Below, in pieces: positions 16,303 through 23,863 of a DNA stretch of 64,000 nucleotides (its first letter is position 1; every line of letters begins with the position of its first letter). Location: contig JAGKWQ010000002.1 in NCBI GenBank assembly GCA_021151825.1, forward strand, positions 248,001-312,000. The letters run 5' to 3'. This stretch comes from Cellvibrionaceae bacterium. GTDB taxonomy: Bacteria; Pseudomonadota; Gammaproteobacteria; Pseudomonadales; Cellvibrionaceae. The translations under genes were made by a program, and so were the position numbers. The notes beneath the pieces were generated by a model, which was given only the letters and a program-made list of their open reading frames with translations, was not told where the DNA came from and ran no database searches.

Positions 16303-17343
16303 TTAACTGGAAATCAATTTTTTCAATAACTGGTACCTGACGACGTATTCTTGATCTTTATCCTTACTAATGCCTAACTCCAAAGCTTCAATAAGCTTGC
16401 TCCGATCCAACACTCCTGCAACAAACAAGCTTTCCAGATACGCAGCACGAGAATCCAGATTCTCCGATATTAACCACTGGAAAACCGGCTTTTTGGAAAG
16501 CGCATCGTAAAGATCTTGTGCTAAAAATGGATAGCGCTGGATAGCTTCAATACCGAATGCAAGCCGGGCCGAACCAAAATTTGGATCTCCCGGCTCACAA
16601 CTGGACAACAGAAATTCCGCAACGGTTTCGTTGTAACCTTTGCTTTTAATTATTTGAATATGACCTTCACGCTGCCATTCCAATGCAATAAAAAAATCAT
16701 GCGGCAGATTCGATTTCTCGCCCCACCATTTGGAGACCAATGTGTCAATTTCTGATTTGGGTCTGGATTGGAAAACTTCCCATAGGCGAGGATGAATCTG
16801 GTCACGAATGTTAAGCCCGTCCATTAGACTCTCTTTGGCATAATTGCCAAAGACCAGCAGATGATCAATGCTTTCAAGTGCATAGCACATAAGAGTACAC
16901 ACGTGCTGATGATTCAATCGTGCAGGATAATCTCCCTCTTTGATCCTTATCACCCGCTTAAGCGCCAGGTTGCGCGCAGCAGCTAACGCGTCACTGCGTT
17001 GATTAACAGGAATGGAGACTAGCCAATCAGCAAATTTATCGGCATCCTCCACTGGAATAGATTCAAATGTTTCCGCAGCACTTGCCGGTACATTATTAAA
17101 GCCACCGGCCAAGGCCGCAAAATTCACCAAAAAACCACTGGCTTCACCATAATTATCAGTTTCGTATGCGATTAACTCCAACGCTTCCTGAAGCTGGATT
17201 ACTGTCTTCGCGGGTGCTTGCCGGACAATATCGCAAAACATTTCACAGGAAGACCATTCTTCTTGAGTGTATTTTGAAAAAGCTGGATGGGCCTGTACTT
17301 GTTCATAGGCTTCATCAAGTGAAATCGTAAAATCAAAATCCAT
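16303..17343 (-). CDS. Unrecognised cytosolic protein (346 aa)
   Basis: I do not recognise this family. The product is acidic, largely helical, and has no signal peptide or membrane segment. Repeated short helical units (for example LQEALELIAYETDNYG, ALAAARNLALKRVIRI, YLESLFVAGVLDRSKLIEALELGISKD) suggest an alpha-solenoid-like build. It starts at an ATG preceded by AAGGAA. It is followed upstream by a YcxB-like gene on the same strand at a gap of 70 bases. Solitary cytosolic proteins of this kind can be immunity proteins, but no toxin gene is nearby. Confidence 0.65.
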   Translation of the reverse strand: MDFDFTISLDEAYEQVQAHPAFSKYTQEEWSSCEMFCDIVRQAPAKTVIQLQEALELIAYETDNYGEASGFLVNFAALAGGFNNVPASAAETFESIPVEDADKFADWLVSIPVNQRSDALAAARNLALKRVIRIKEGDYPARLNHQHVCTLMCYALESIDHLLVFGNYAKESLMDGLNIRDQIHPRLWEVFQSRPKSEIDTLVSKWWGEKSNLPHDFFIALEWQREGHIQIIKSKGYNETVAEFLLSSCEPGDPNFGSARLAFGIEAIQRYPFLAQDLYDALSKKPVFQWLISENLDSRAAYLESLFVAGVLDRSKLIEALELGISKDKDQEYVVRYQLLKKLISS

Positions 17344-17413
17344 ATAAATTCCTTGTTTAAGATCTTAATAATAAAGCCACGCGCAAATGCCAGAAAACTG
17401 ACTCACTCAAAAC

Positions 17414-17905
17414 CTATGCACACTCAATTTGTTCCAAATGCTTTTTAAAGTCCAGTAGAGCATCCTCCGAAGCGAAAGAAGCCTTTGGTATTATCTGGAA
17501 AAGAGCATCCGAATGATACAACAAGAAAACACTATCATTTTCTCGCCAACGCATGTAATTGTGCCATGGAGTTTTGGAACTTGAGCTACCTCCACTCACC
17601 AACAAACCATCATCAGACCAGGAGCAAGTAAAGGCTTCATGTAAAGTTTTTTGTTGTTTATAGATTTTTTTAGCTCCAATATGGATGCAATAAATGCGCT
17701 GAATCCAATGACCAACAATTCCTCCTACACACCCGCCCCATAAACCAGCAGCAAGAACACCATGATTCAATTGAAATGCGAAAAAACCTAACACTGCAAC
17801 AACCACTAATAAAATTATTGTGCTGCTTAGTTTTTTCCTAGTGTAAGGAAAACTGAGTTTAATCGCCGAAATATAATCCTGCTCTGTAATTGAATAGCTT
17901 CCCAT
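17414..17905 (-). CDS. YcxB-like membrane protein
   Basis: A 163-aa protein with two membrane segments near the N-terminus (about residues 28-48 and 50-65). A soluble C-terminal beta domain contains CSWSDDGLLVSGGSSSSKTPWHNYMRW and ends with FLLYHSDALFQIIPKASF. This arrangement (two TM segments followed by a PH-like domain with W..h...e...fll......f..iPk..f) matches the YcxB group. The function of the group is unknown. It may be co-transcribed with the 346-aa gene downstream. Confidence 0.68.
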   Translation of the reverse strand: MGSYSITEQDYISAIKLSFPYTRKKLSSTIILLVVVAVLGFFAFQLNHGVLAAGLWGGCVGGIVGHWIQRIYCIHIGAKKIYKQQKTLHEAFTCSWSDDGLLVSGGSSSSKTPWHNYMRWRENDSVFLLYHSDALFQIIPKASFASEDALLDFKKHLEQIECA

Positions 17906-17944
17906 TTATATTTTTCCATTTACAGTTATAAACTTAAACTTTCC

Positions 17945-18505
17945 TCAAACTAAAGCATAAATCACATCATACCGTAACTCCACCATCCCCTCACCCATTT
18001 GCTGTACGGATCTCAATCTCAACGCAGGGCTTAATACTCGCCGGGGAAAAATCGGCTGGCCTTTTCCCAGCGTTACGGAACCAACCTGAATAATCAGTTC
18101 GTCCAGCAAACCCGCATCATAAAATTGTGCAGCGAAATCACCACCACCTACGATCCAGAGATTTTTACCATTCGCTGATTTAACCATTCGTTCATGATGT
18201 TCACACACATCACCTTGGACGTAATGAATATTTTCACCTGAAATAGTTGGTAATGTCCTATGACTAAAAACCCAGGCCGGTTGGGTATAAGGCCACGGGG
18301 ATCCCATTTGAGCCTTTATCGTATCCGCATTACGCAACATCCATTCATAGGTACTCGACCCCATGGCAATTGCGCCTACTTGCTCGATAAATTCCGGATA
18401 ACTGGATTGATTAATATCCGCAAGGGAAAATAACCAATCCAGAGAATGATCGTCGGTGGCAATAAAACCATCGAGACTTGAGGCGGTGTAATACTGGGTT
18501 TTCAT
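17945..18505 (-). CDS. RibD C-terminal/dihydrofolate-reductase-like protein
   Basis: A 186-aa stand-alone RibD-C domain protein with the DHFR fold. The N-terminus YYTASSLDGFIATDDHSLDWL and the NADPH-binding glycine motif LWIVGGGDFAAQFYDAGLLDELIIQV are typical. Members reduce pterin or pyrimidine-like compounds, but the substrate of this subgroup is not known. The ribosome site AAGGAG sits in the 3' arm of a long hairpin that reaches to within a few bases of the ATG (see 18506-18547), so translation may be controlled. It lies downstream of ovoA on the same strand, 89 bases after its stop. Confidence 0.85.
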   Translation of the reverse strand: MKTQYYTASSLDGFIATDDHSLDWLFSLADINQSSYPEFIEQVGAIAMGSSTYEWMLRNADTIKAQMGSPWPYTQPAWVFSHRTLPTISGENIHYVQGDVCEHHERMVKSANGKNLWIVGGGDFAAQFYDAGLLDELIIQVGSVTLGKGQPIFPRRVLSPALRLRSVQQMGEGMVELRYDVIYALV

Positions 18506-18547
18506 TATTGCTCCTTAGCCTGATTCGTATCAGGCTAAGGATAGCAA
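18506..18547 (-). promoter_or_regulatory. Hairpin hiding the ribosome site of the RibD-like gene
   Basis: On the minus strand CCTTAGCCTGAT and ATCAGGCTAAGG form a perfect 12-bp stem with an ACGA loop. After a 2-base bulge the stem continues for 7 more pairs (TATTGCT / AGCAATA). The sequence AAGGAG of the 3' arm is the Shine-Dalgarno of the ATG at 18,505. On the plus strand a T run follows, but no gene ends there. Confidence 0.6.
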
Positions 18548-18594
18548 TATTTTTTGACAGGAATTGTCAGGTTGGTTGGACGAATAACCACAAA

Positions 18595-20796
18595 TTATTG
18601 TATCCGCTCCCAAAGCGTAACTTCAGAAAGCGTATGCTGAAACTTCCTTTTGGTTTCGCGAATGACAAAAGGTACTTCTTGCGGCCCTTGTATTAAACGG
18701 AAATGTTTATCCAAATGCGCATGCAGACCATCTAATGTTGTAAAACTCTCACCGTCTTTTTTAAAGCCACCCACCCAATCCTCTCGCGGAGTGTGTTCAG
18801 CTAACCATGTATATGGCGATGTGAGCATCAACACACCGCCGATATTCAAGCGTTCGTGAATGGCACTGAGGAATTTCGCGGGATTGTAGAGGCGATCAAT
18901 AAGGTTAGCAGCGAGGATAAAGTCGTAGCCAGTGAAAACGGATTTCAGATTGCAGGCATCGCCTTGGGAAAATTCAATTTTATTGGAGGTTTCCGCCAAC
19001 CCTAAATCGGCGAGTGAACGCGACTTGTAGGAGACGAGTTCGCCTTCATCTGCAAGGGTGTAACGCAGGGTGTCGCCGCTGGCGAGTTGCACACCAAGAT
19101 TGATAAAGCGCGCGGAGAAATCTACACCGGTAACCTTATCGAAATGACGGGCCAATTCAAATGTTGCACGACCGGTTGCACAGCCTAAATCCAATGCTTT
19201 GTATTTTGGTTTATCGATTAAAACACTTACCGCCAAATCCACTAATGCTTTGGAAAAATTGGGTACGCCGAAATATTCGTCACCGTAATGGAATTCTGCA
19301 TATTCCGACACTAATTTGTCGGTTTCATAATGGGAACTGGGCACAGGTTTTATTTCTCCAGAGACAACATAACGGAAACCCGCATGTTGGAAAAAGTGGC
19401 GACGGAATGCATAGCGCGATGAACGCAAACTTTCATTACCGCAGGAAATCCAGGAGCCGCCTTTCATTAGATTATGGCGCTCATCGAATGTGGGTGTGGT
19501 GAAATCATCGTAAATAGCGTGAACTTCAAAACCATCGAACGGATAAATCGGTGTTTCAGTCCATTGCCATACATTCCCTATCACATCAAAAAATTCTCCG
19601 TGGGAAAATTGATTTACCGGGCAAGAAGATGCGCCGTGATCCAAATGAAGATTAGCATTCGCTGCCTGTTCGTTAACATTATTCAAACCGGCCGTGTCAT
19701 ACAAGCGATACCATTCATCTTCTGTTGGTAGTCGCACCGGCATTCCAGTTTCAGATTTTTTCCAATTACAAAATGCTTTGGCTTCGTGATAATTAACTTC
19801 AACCGGCCAATCCCATGGCATTGCAACTTCTTCAGTCATTAAACGCAAATACCAGCCGTTGGTTTTCTTCACCCAAAATGTAGGGTGTTGAGCTTTCGTA
19901 AATGCAAGCCAGCCCTTCCCTTCCTCTTCCCAATTATGGGAGTTTAAATAACCACTGGCCTCAACAAATTGTAAAAACTCCTGGTTGCTGACTAAAAATT
20001 TTGCCGCATCAAATGCAGGCACATCTGCTTCATGCGTTCCATATTCATTATCCCAACCATAAAATGGGTCTGTTTTATTTTTCACCAAATGCACTTGCCC
20101 TGCACTCACGTTTACCAGTTCATTTTGTGGTGCAATATTTGTAAATAAATTGGGTTTCCAGTTGAGCGATTTTTTTACAAGATCCAGTTTGTGCTGGCGA
20201 ATTAAAACCGACGATGTTTCCAGATGAATGCGCTCGTGCTCAATCCCCATAATGATCGCCCACCAGGGGTTATTCCAATCTACCGGCAATTGCAACGGAG
20301 CCTTGTCGATTAGACCCACCACCAACGCGCGCACTTGATCGCGATACGTTTTTACTTCGGCTGGTGTTGGCCATTCATAGTTAGCATCGTTGAGATCATC
20401 CCAACTCATTTCATCCACACCGACGGCAAACATGGATTCAAAACGTTGATTAATACGTTCGCTGATCATGCGAGTTAACAATAATTTATTAACAAAGAAT
20501 GTTGCGGTGTGGCCGTAATAGAATATCAGCGGATGACGCAGGTTAATCGATTTAGTGTAAAACGCCTGATCATTAGCAAGGCATTCAAATAAGGATTCGT
20601 AAGTCGTAAAGGTATCCAGAAAATAATTTCGTAACACGCGACGCATGCTGGTTTCATCGCATTCACGCAAATTCGGTGTTCTACTAAAAAGTGGAGTTCG
20701 AATAAAATGCGATGTATCAGCAATACATGGTGGTTCGGAGGAAATCGCGCGGGATTCGCCAAGTGTTTTACGCAAAGAGGATTGTCCTGAATGCAT
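18595..20796 (-). CDS. ovoA: Ovothiol synthase OvoA (5-histidylcysteine sulfoxide synthase with fused methyltransferase)
   Basis: OvoA joins cysteine to histidine through an iron-dependent oxidative step, and its methyltransferase acts later on 4-mercaptohistidine. The 733 aa show three parts: a DinB-like helical domain with iron ligands H96, H187 and H191 (HERIHLE), a formylglycine-generating-enzyme-like domain (DNEYGTHE, VRLPTEDEWYRLYD, NVWQWTETP, MKGGSWISCGNESLRSSRYAFRR), and a C-terminal SAM methyltransferase (ALDLGCATGRATFELA). This fusion is diagnostic for OvoA and separates it from ergothioneine EgtB. The ATG at 20,796 has CAGGAG before it and is preferred over one 10 codons upstream. 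The gene making the last step may be elsewhere. Confidence 0.93.
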   Translation of the reverse strand: MHSGQSSLRKTLGESRAISSEPPCIADTSHFIRTPLFSRTPNLRECDETSMRRVLRNYFLDTFTTYESLFECLANDQAFYTKSINLRHPLIFYYGHTATFFVNKLLLTRMISERINQRFESMFAVGVDEMSWDDLNDANYEWPTPAEVKTYRDQVRALVVGLIDKAPLQLPVDWNNPWWAIIMGIEHERIHLETSSVLIRQHKLDLVKKSLNWKPNLFTNIAPQNELVNVSAGQVHLVKNKTDPFYGWDNEYGTHEADVPAFDAAKFLVSNQEFLQFVEASGYLNSHNWEEEGKGWLAFTKAQHPTFWVKKTNGWYLRLMTEEVAMPWDWPVEVNYHEAKAFCNWKKSETGMPVRLPTEDEWYRLYDTAGLNNVNEQAANANLHLDHGASSCPVNQFSHGEFFDVIGNVWQWTETPIYPFDGFEVHAIYDDFTTPTFDERHNLMKGGSWISCGNESLRSSRYAFRRHFFQHAGFRYVVSGEIKPVPSSHYETDKLVSEYAEFHYGDEYFGVPNFSKALVDLAVSVLIDKPKYKALDLGCATGRATFELARHFDKVTGVDFSARFINLGVQLASGDTLRYTLADEGELVSYKSRSLADLGLAETSNKIEFSQGDACNLKSVFTGYDFILAANLIDRLYNPAKFLSAIHERLNIGGVLMLTSPYTWLAEHTPREDWVGGFKKDGESFTTLDGLHAHLDKHFRLIQGPQEVPFVIRETKRKFQHTLSEVTLWERIQ

Positions 20797-20967
20797 CGCT
20801 AAACTCCTGATGTGTCCTATTGGCAAGGTAACAAGAGCGGAACAAATTACTCTTGATTAACAAGAAAGTTCCGCTGTATGGATGTAGATGCAGCATAAAG
20901 GCGATGGTTTCAAGTTGCCGATAACTTTTGTCATAAACGCCCAATAAATTGTTGGCACCAACCGCTA

Positions 20968-21894
20968 TCAGTCAGCTTGATGGCGGCCAACATAGTCTTT
21001 GGCAAATTGCCAGGCAACCCGGCCACTGCGGGCACCGCGGGTTCTGTGCCATAAAAGCGCGGCTTCCTGAACATTATCATTCCAGGCTCCACCAAGATCG
21101 GTTACCCAATAATTGGCTGCCGCCAAATAATCATCCTGACTGAAGGGATAAAAACTTAGCCACAGGCCAAAGCGCTCGGATAAGGATACTTTCTCTTCAA
21201 TACTATCGTTGGGACGAATTTCCCCGTCTTCGTAACTCACCACATCCAGATTGTCGCGCATTTTCTGCGGCAATAAGTGACGACGATTACTGGTGGCATA
21301 GAACAACATGTTCGCCGTCGGAGCAGAAATGGAGCCATCCAACACCGATTTCAGGGCCTTGTAGCTAATCTCTCCTTCTTCAAAGGACAAATCGTCGCAG
21401 AAGATGATGAATTTTTCAGGACGTTCACCGACCAGATCCACAATATCTGCCAAATGTAAAAGATCTGTTTTATCAACTTCGATAATCTTAAGGCCATCGT
21501 TAGCGAACTCGGTCCACACAGCTTTAACCAGTGTGGATTTACCGGTACCACGCGCGCCTGTCAGCAATACGTTATTCGCTTGATGCCCGGTCACAAACTG
21601 GCGGGTGTTACGCACGATCGAACTCTTCTGGGTTTCGATGTTTTTCAGTGCATCCAGTTCCACATGGTGTGGATGCTTCACGGCCTGCAAATAACCGATA
21701 CCACTGGGTTTTACTCGCCAGCGAAAAGCGCTGGCCGACCAATCAGGCTCTGCTGCAGGTGCAGGTAATATGGCTTCTACGCGGCTTATAAGTTGTTCAA
21801 GGCGAACAATAAATTGGTCAAAATCTGGCACACTAAAATTCCCGAGGTTATTAAAAATCGCAGCTAGCCCTAATAAAAGGTTATTAGCCAACAA
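20968..21894 (-). CDS. DUF815 family AAA+ ATPase
   Basis: A 308-aa ATPase. Walker A is LLTGARGTGKSTLVKA near residue 110, and Walker B is KFIIFCDDLSFE near 165. The sensor-1-like motif MLFYATSNRRHLLP follows, and the C-terminal lid has RGARSGRVAWQFA. This pattern is the DUF815 family, a widespread but uncharacterised AAA+ group. It is divergent from the response regulator at 21,950, so the two share a promoter region of about 55 bases. Confidence 0.88.
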   Translation of the reverse strand: MLANNLLLGLAAIFNNLGNFSVPDFDQFIVRLEQLISRVEAILPAPAAEPDWSASAFRWRVKPSGIGYLQAVKHPHHVELDALKNIETQKSSIVRNTRQFVTGHQANNVLLTGARGTGKSTLVKAVWTEFANDGLKIIEVDKTDLLHLADIVDLVGERPEKFIIFCDDLSFEEGEISYKALKSVLDGSISAPTANMLFYATSNRRHLLPQKMRDNLDVVSYEDGEIRPNDSIEEKVSLSERFGLWLSFYPFSQDDYLAAANYWVTDLGGAWNDNVQEAALLWHRTRGARSGRVAWQFAKDYVGRHQAD

Positions 21895-21949
21895 AAAAGA
21901 CTAGGCTATATTGTAAGAAGTTTCGTTTATGTACAAGTTAAGGTCGCCT

Positions 21950-22609
21950 ATGTTTACCAAACAAGAGCTACAGGTTATCGGGCAAACGCTGGCGCAGAAG
22001 CGCGATTGGATAACAAAAAACATCAACAACATTGAGGGCAATGCTAAAACCCAGATGGAGCAAAACCTGCACACCATCGAATCTGTTATGCACAAAATCA
22101 GCGCACAACTGCGACCCGTTGCAAACGAAAAAACCACCGTCAATCATTATATTTCTGAAAAAGCCATTTCCCCGATTCGTCAGGCAGCCCTCGCGCGTCG
22201 TAATGATCTGGTTCCCGGGCAAATACGCGTATTACTGGTGGATGATGATCAACTCATTTGTGAATTGGTTGCAGCCTATCTCCATGAAGCTGGCATTCAC
22301 CTTATCGATTTTGCCAACGACGGCATGCGTGGAATTAGCATGATGTATGAGGCCAACCCCATTTATGATTTAGTACTTTGCGATTGGAATATGCCGGGTA
22401 AATCCGGTTTGGAGGTTCATACCGCCATGCGCGCTGCGGAGCGTTATATGGCAACGGTATTTATACTGGTTACCGCCGTTACTGAAGCAAAACAAATCCG
22501 TGCAGCGATTGAAGATGGTGTAGATGATTATGTGATCAAACCCATCGAGCAAGATAAACTAATTAAAAAGATTGCGCGATTTTTCCCGCACTTGAAGGCG
22601 CCTGAATAA
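21950..22609 (+). CDS. Stand-alone response regulator with N-terminal helical extension
   Basis: Residues 1-95 form a charged helical region that may be a coiled coil (TKQELQVIGQTLAQKRDWI). Residues 98-219 are a complete receiver domain: the acidic pair in LLVDDDQ, the phospho-accepting Asp in LVLCDWNMPGKSG, the Thr in ILVTAVTEA, and the Lys in DYVIKPI. There is no output domain. The ATG at 21,950 has AAGG before it; an earlier ATG at 21,929 adds seven residues. No histidine kinase is adjacent, so it is an orphan of CheY-like type. Confidence 0.85.
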   Translation: MFTKQELQVIGQTLAQKRDWITKNINNIEGNAKTQMEQNLHTIESVMHKISAQLRPVANEKTTVNHYISEKAISPIRQAALARRNDLVPGQIRVLLVDDDQLICELVAAYLHEAGIHLIDFANDGMRGISMMYEANPIYDLVLCDWNMPGKSGLEVHTAMRAAERYMATVFILVTAVTEAKQIRAAIEDGVDDYVIKPIEQDKLIKKIARFFPHLKAPE

Positions 22610-22675
22610 ATCTCTGCACAAAAACATGTAATACTTCTGGTAATAAAGTTTTTCAGATTTTAGTTACATTTATTA

Positions 22676-22707
22676 ACCAAGTGATTGCAAAAAAACAATC
22701 ACTTGGT
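22676..22707. terminator. 12-bp perfect hairpin between convergent genes
   Basis: ACCAAGTGATTG and CAATCACTTGGT pair perfectly around an 8-base loop (caaaaaaa). It lies between the stops of the response regulator and the Cys-rich gene. A T tail is missing on both sides, so it may act as a terminator of either transcript or only as a 3'-end stabilising hairpin. Confidence 0.5.
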
Positions 22708-22717
22708 AAGTCAATAA

Positions 22718-23221
22718 TTATTGTGCACAACTAAAATGCACAATAGCACCGCCCGAACCACCCGTTTGGATACTTGTTTTGGTTCCGCATGCACCACAGT
22801 GTGATACTGCATTCACAGCAAATGTACTGACGTTGTTAATGCTTGTAGTTCCATAATGAGTACATGCCTTGGCGATATCACATCCCGCCGTATATACCGG
22901 AGGAACCTGCACATCCTGGCACACATTCTTTTGTACAACTGTTTCAATACGTCTTTCATTAAGTTGATGCAAGCCAGATGTACAACTTCGGCCATTTGAT
23001 CCAAATAATGTTACCGTTGGGGAATTGCTGGAGGTTACATACTGGGAAAGATGTTGACCATCTGAAGTGCTACAGGATGCGAATCCATCATAAGAGTACG
23101 AAACAACAGTTTGATTTTCTACGTGACACTCGGTTTTGGTTGTTGGAGCACATTCAGCTACAGCAAATAAAGGGCATGATATTGCAACCATCAACGCCAT
23201 CTGACCTATCATATTTTTCAT
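22718..23221 (-). CDS. Secreted cysteine-rich protein of unknown function
   Basis: A 167-aa protein with a signal peptide (residues 1-22, ending in FAVAE). The mature part has ten cysteines, an even number that suggests disulfides in the periplasm or outside the cell, including a CGACG cluster close to the C-terminus. The C-terminal part is Gly- and Ser-rich (TGGSGGAIVHFSCAQ). I do not recognise a family. AAGGATAT precedes the ATG. It is a single gene with no functional context. Confidence 0.72.
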   Translation of the reverse strand: MKNMIGQMALMVAISCPLFAVAECAPTTKTECHVENQTVVSYSYDGFASCSTSDGQHLSQYVTSSNSPTVTLFGSNGRSCTSGLHQLNERRIETVVQKNVCQDVQVPPVYTAGCDIAKACTHYGTTSINNVSTFAVNAVSHCGACGTKTSIQTGGSGGAIVHFSCAQ

Positions 23222-23863
23222 AAAAATATCCTTTAAAAAATTAAAATATCCGAAGCCTTTTAACTAAAAGGCAATGGATCATATCAATCAGCAATATTTT
23301 CAACAATGAAATTTAAATTTAGAAAAATTTATTTATGAAAATTAATGGACAAAAAATTAGCGTAAGTTAAATAAACTCCCTTGCACTTATATTCAACTCA
23401 ACAATTTGATATTCCGCCTCGTTGATTTCAAATTCCAATAGGCTTTTTGCAAAAGAAATAATAAATCAGGATGGCGATGTATGTGCGATGCCTAAAGCAT
23501 CGTAGAGTGTGGGCGATCAATAGTCTTTAATATGATCAAGGGCCCTCCGTATAATGGCCATTCCCAGGCTACATCAACACCTTGAAAACGACCCACCGAT
23601 AACCGACCAATCATAAATAACACCACATCACAGAAGGCCGAAACTCTTTTAACGAAACAGCAAAAGAGAAAACTAATAGCAGTTTTAAATCGGCAGTTGC
23701 AATCGATGGCGTTAGTGGAGATGCTTTAGCGAAACCAGTGCGATAACAAAGTACTCAAAGGTTTTGTCTCACGCTGCGCCGGGTTAAAAGAAGTAGCAGT
23801 ATGGATGTAGAATCGTTAGTGTTGTGCAATTAAAACGTCCTTGTATCAGGGGGTAAATAAAAA
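23222..23863. other. Gene-poor gap downstream of mksB
   Basis: These 642 bases hold no frame I would annotate with confidence. The left third is very AT-rich and is the upstream region of the Cys-rich gene. The right part has a different look, with higher GC. On the minus strand a 40-codon frame runs from ATG at 23,614 to TAG at 23,492; it encodes DVAWEWPLYGGPLII and ends DRPHSTML, and might be a remnant. This is the place where mksG/jetD stands in four-gene relatives. Confidence 0.5.

Noticed and set aside
18506..18547. Plain terminator after ovoA
   Set aside because: A T run follows only on the plus strand, where no gene ends; on the minus strand the stem is followed by the start codon of the next gene. 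A control role fits better.
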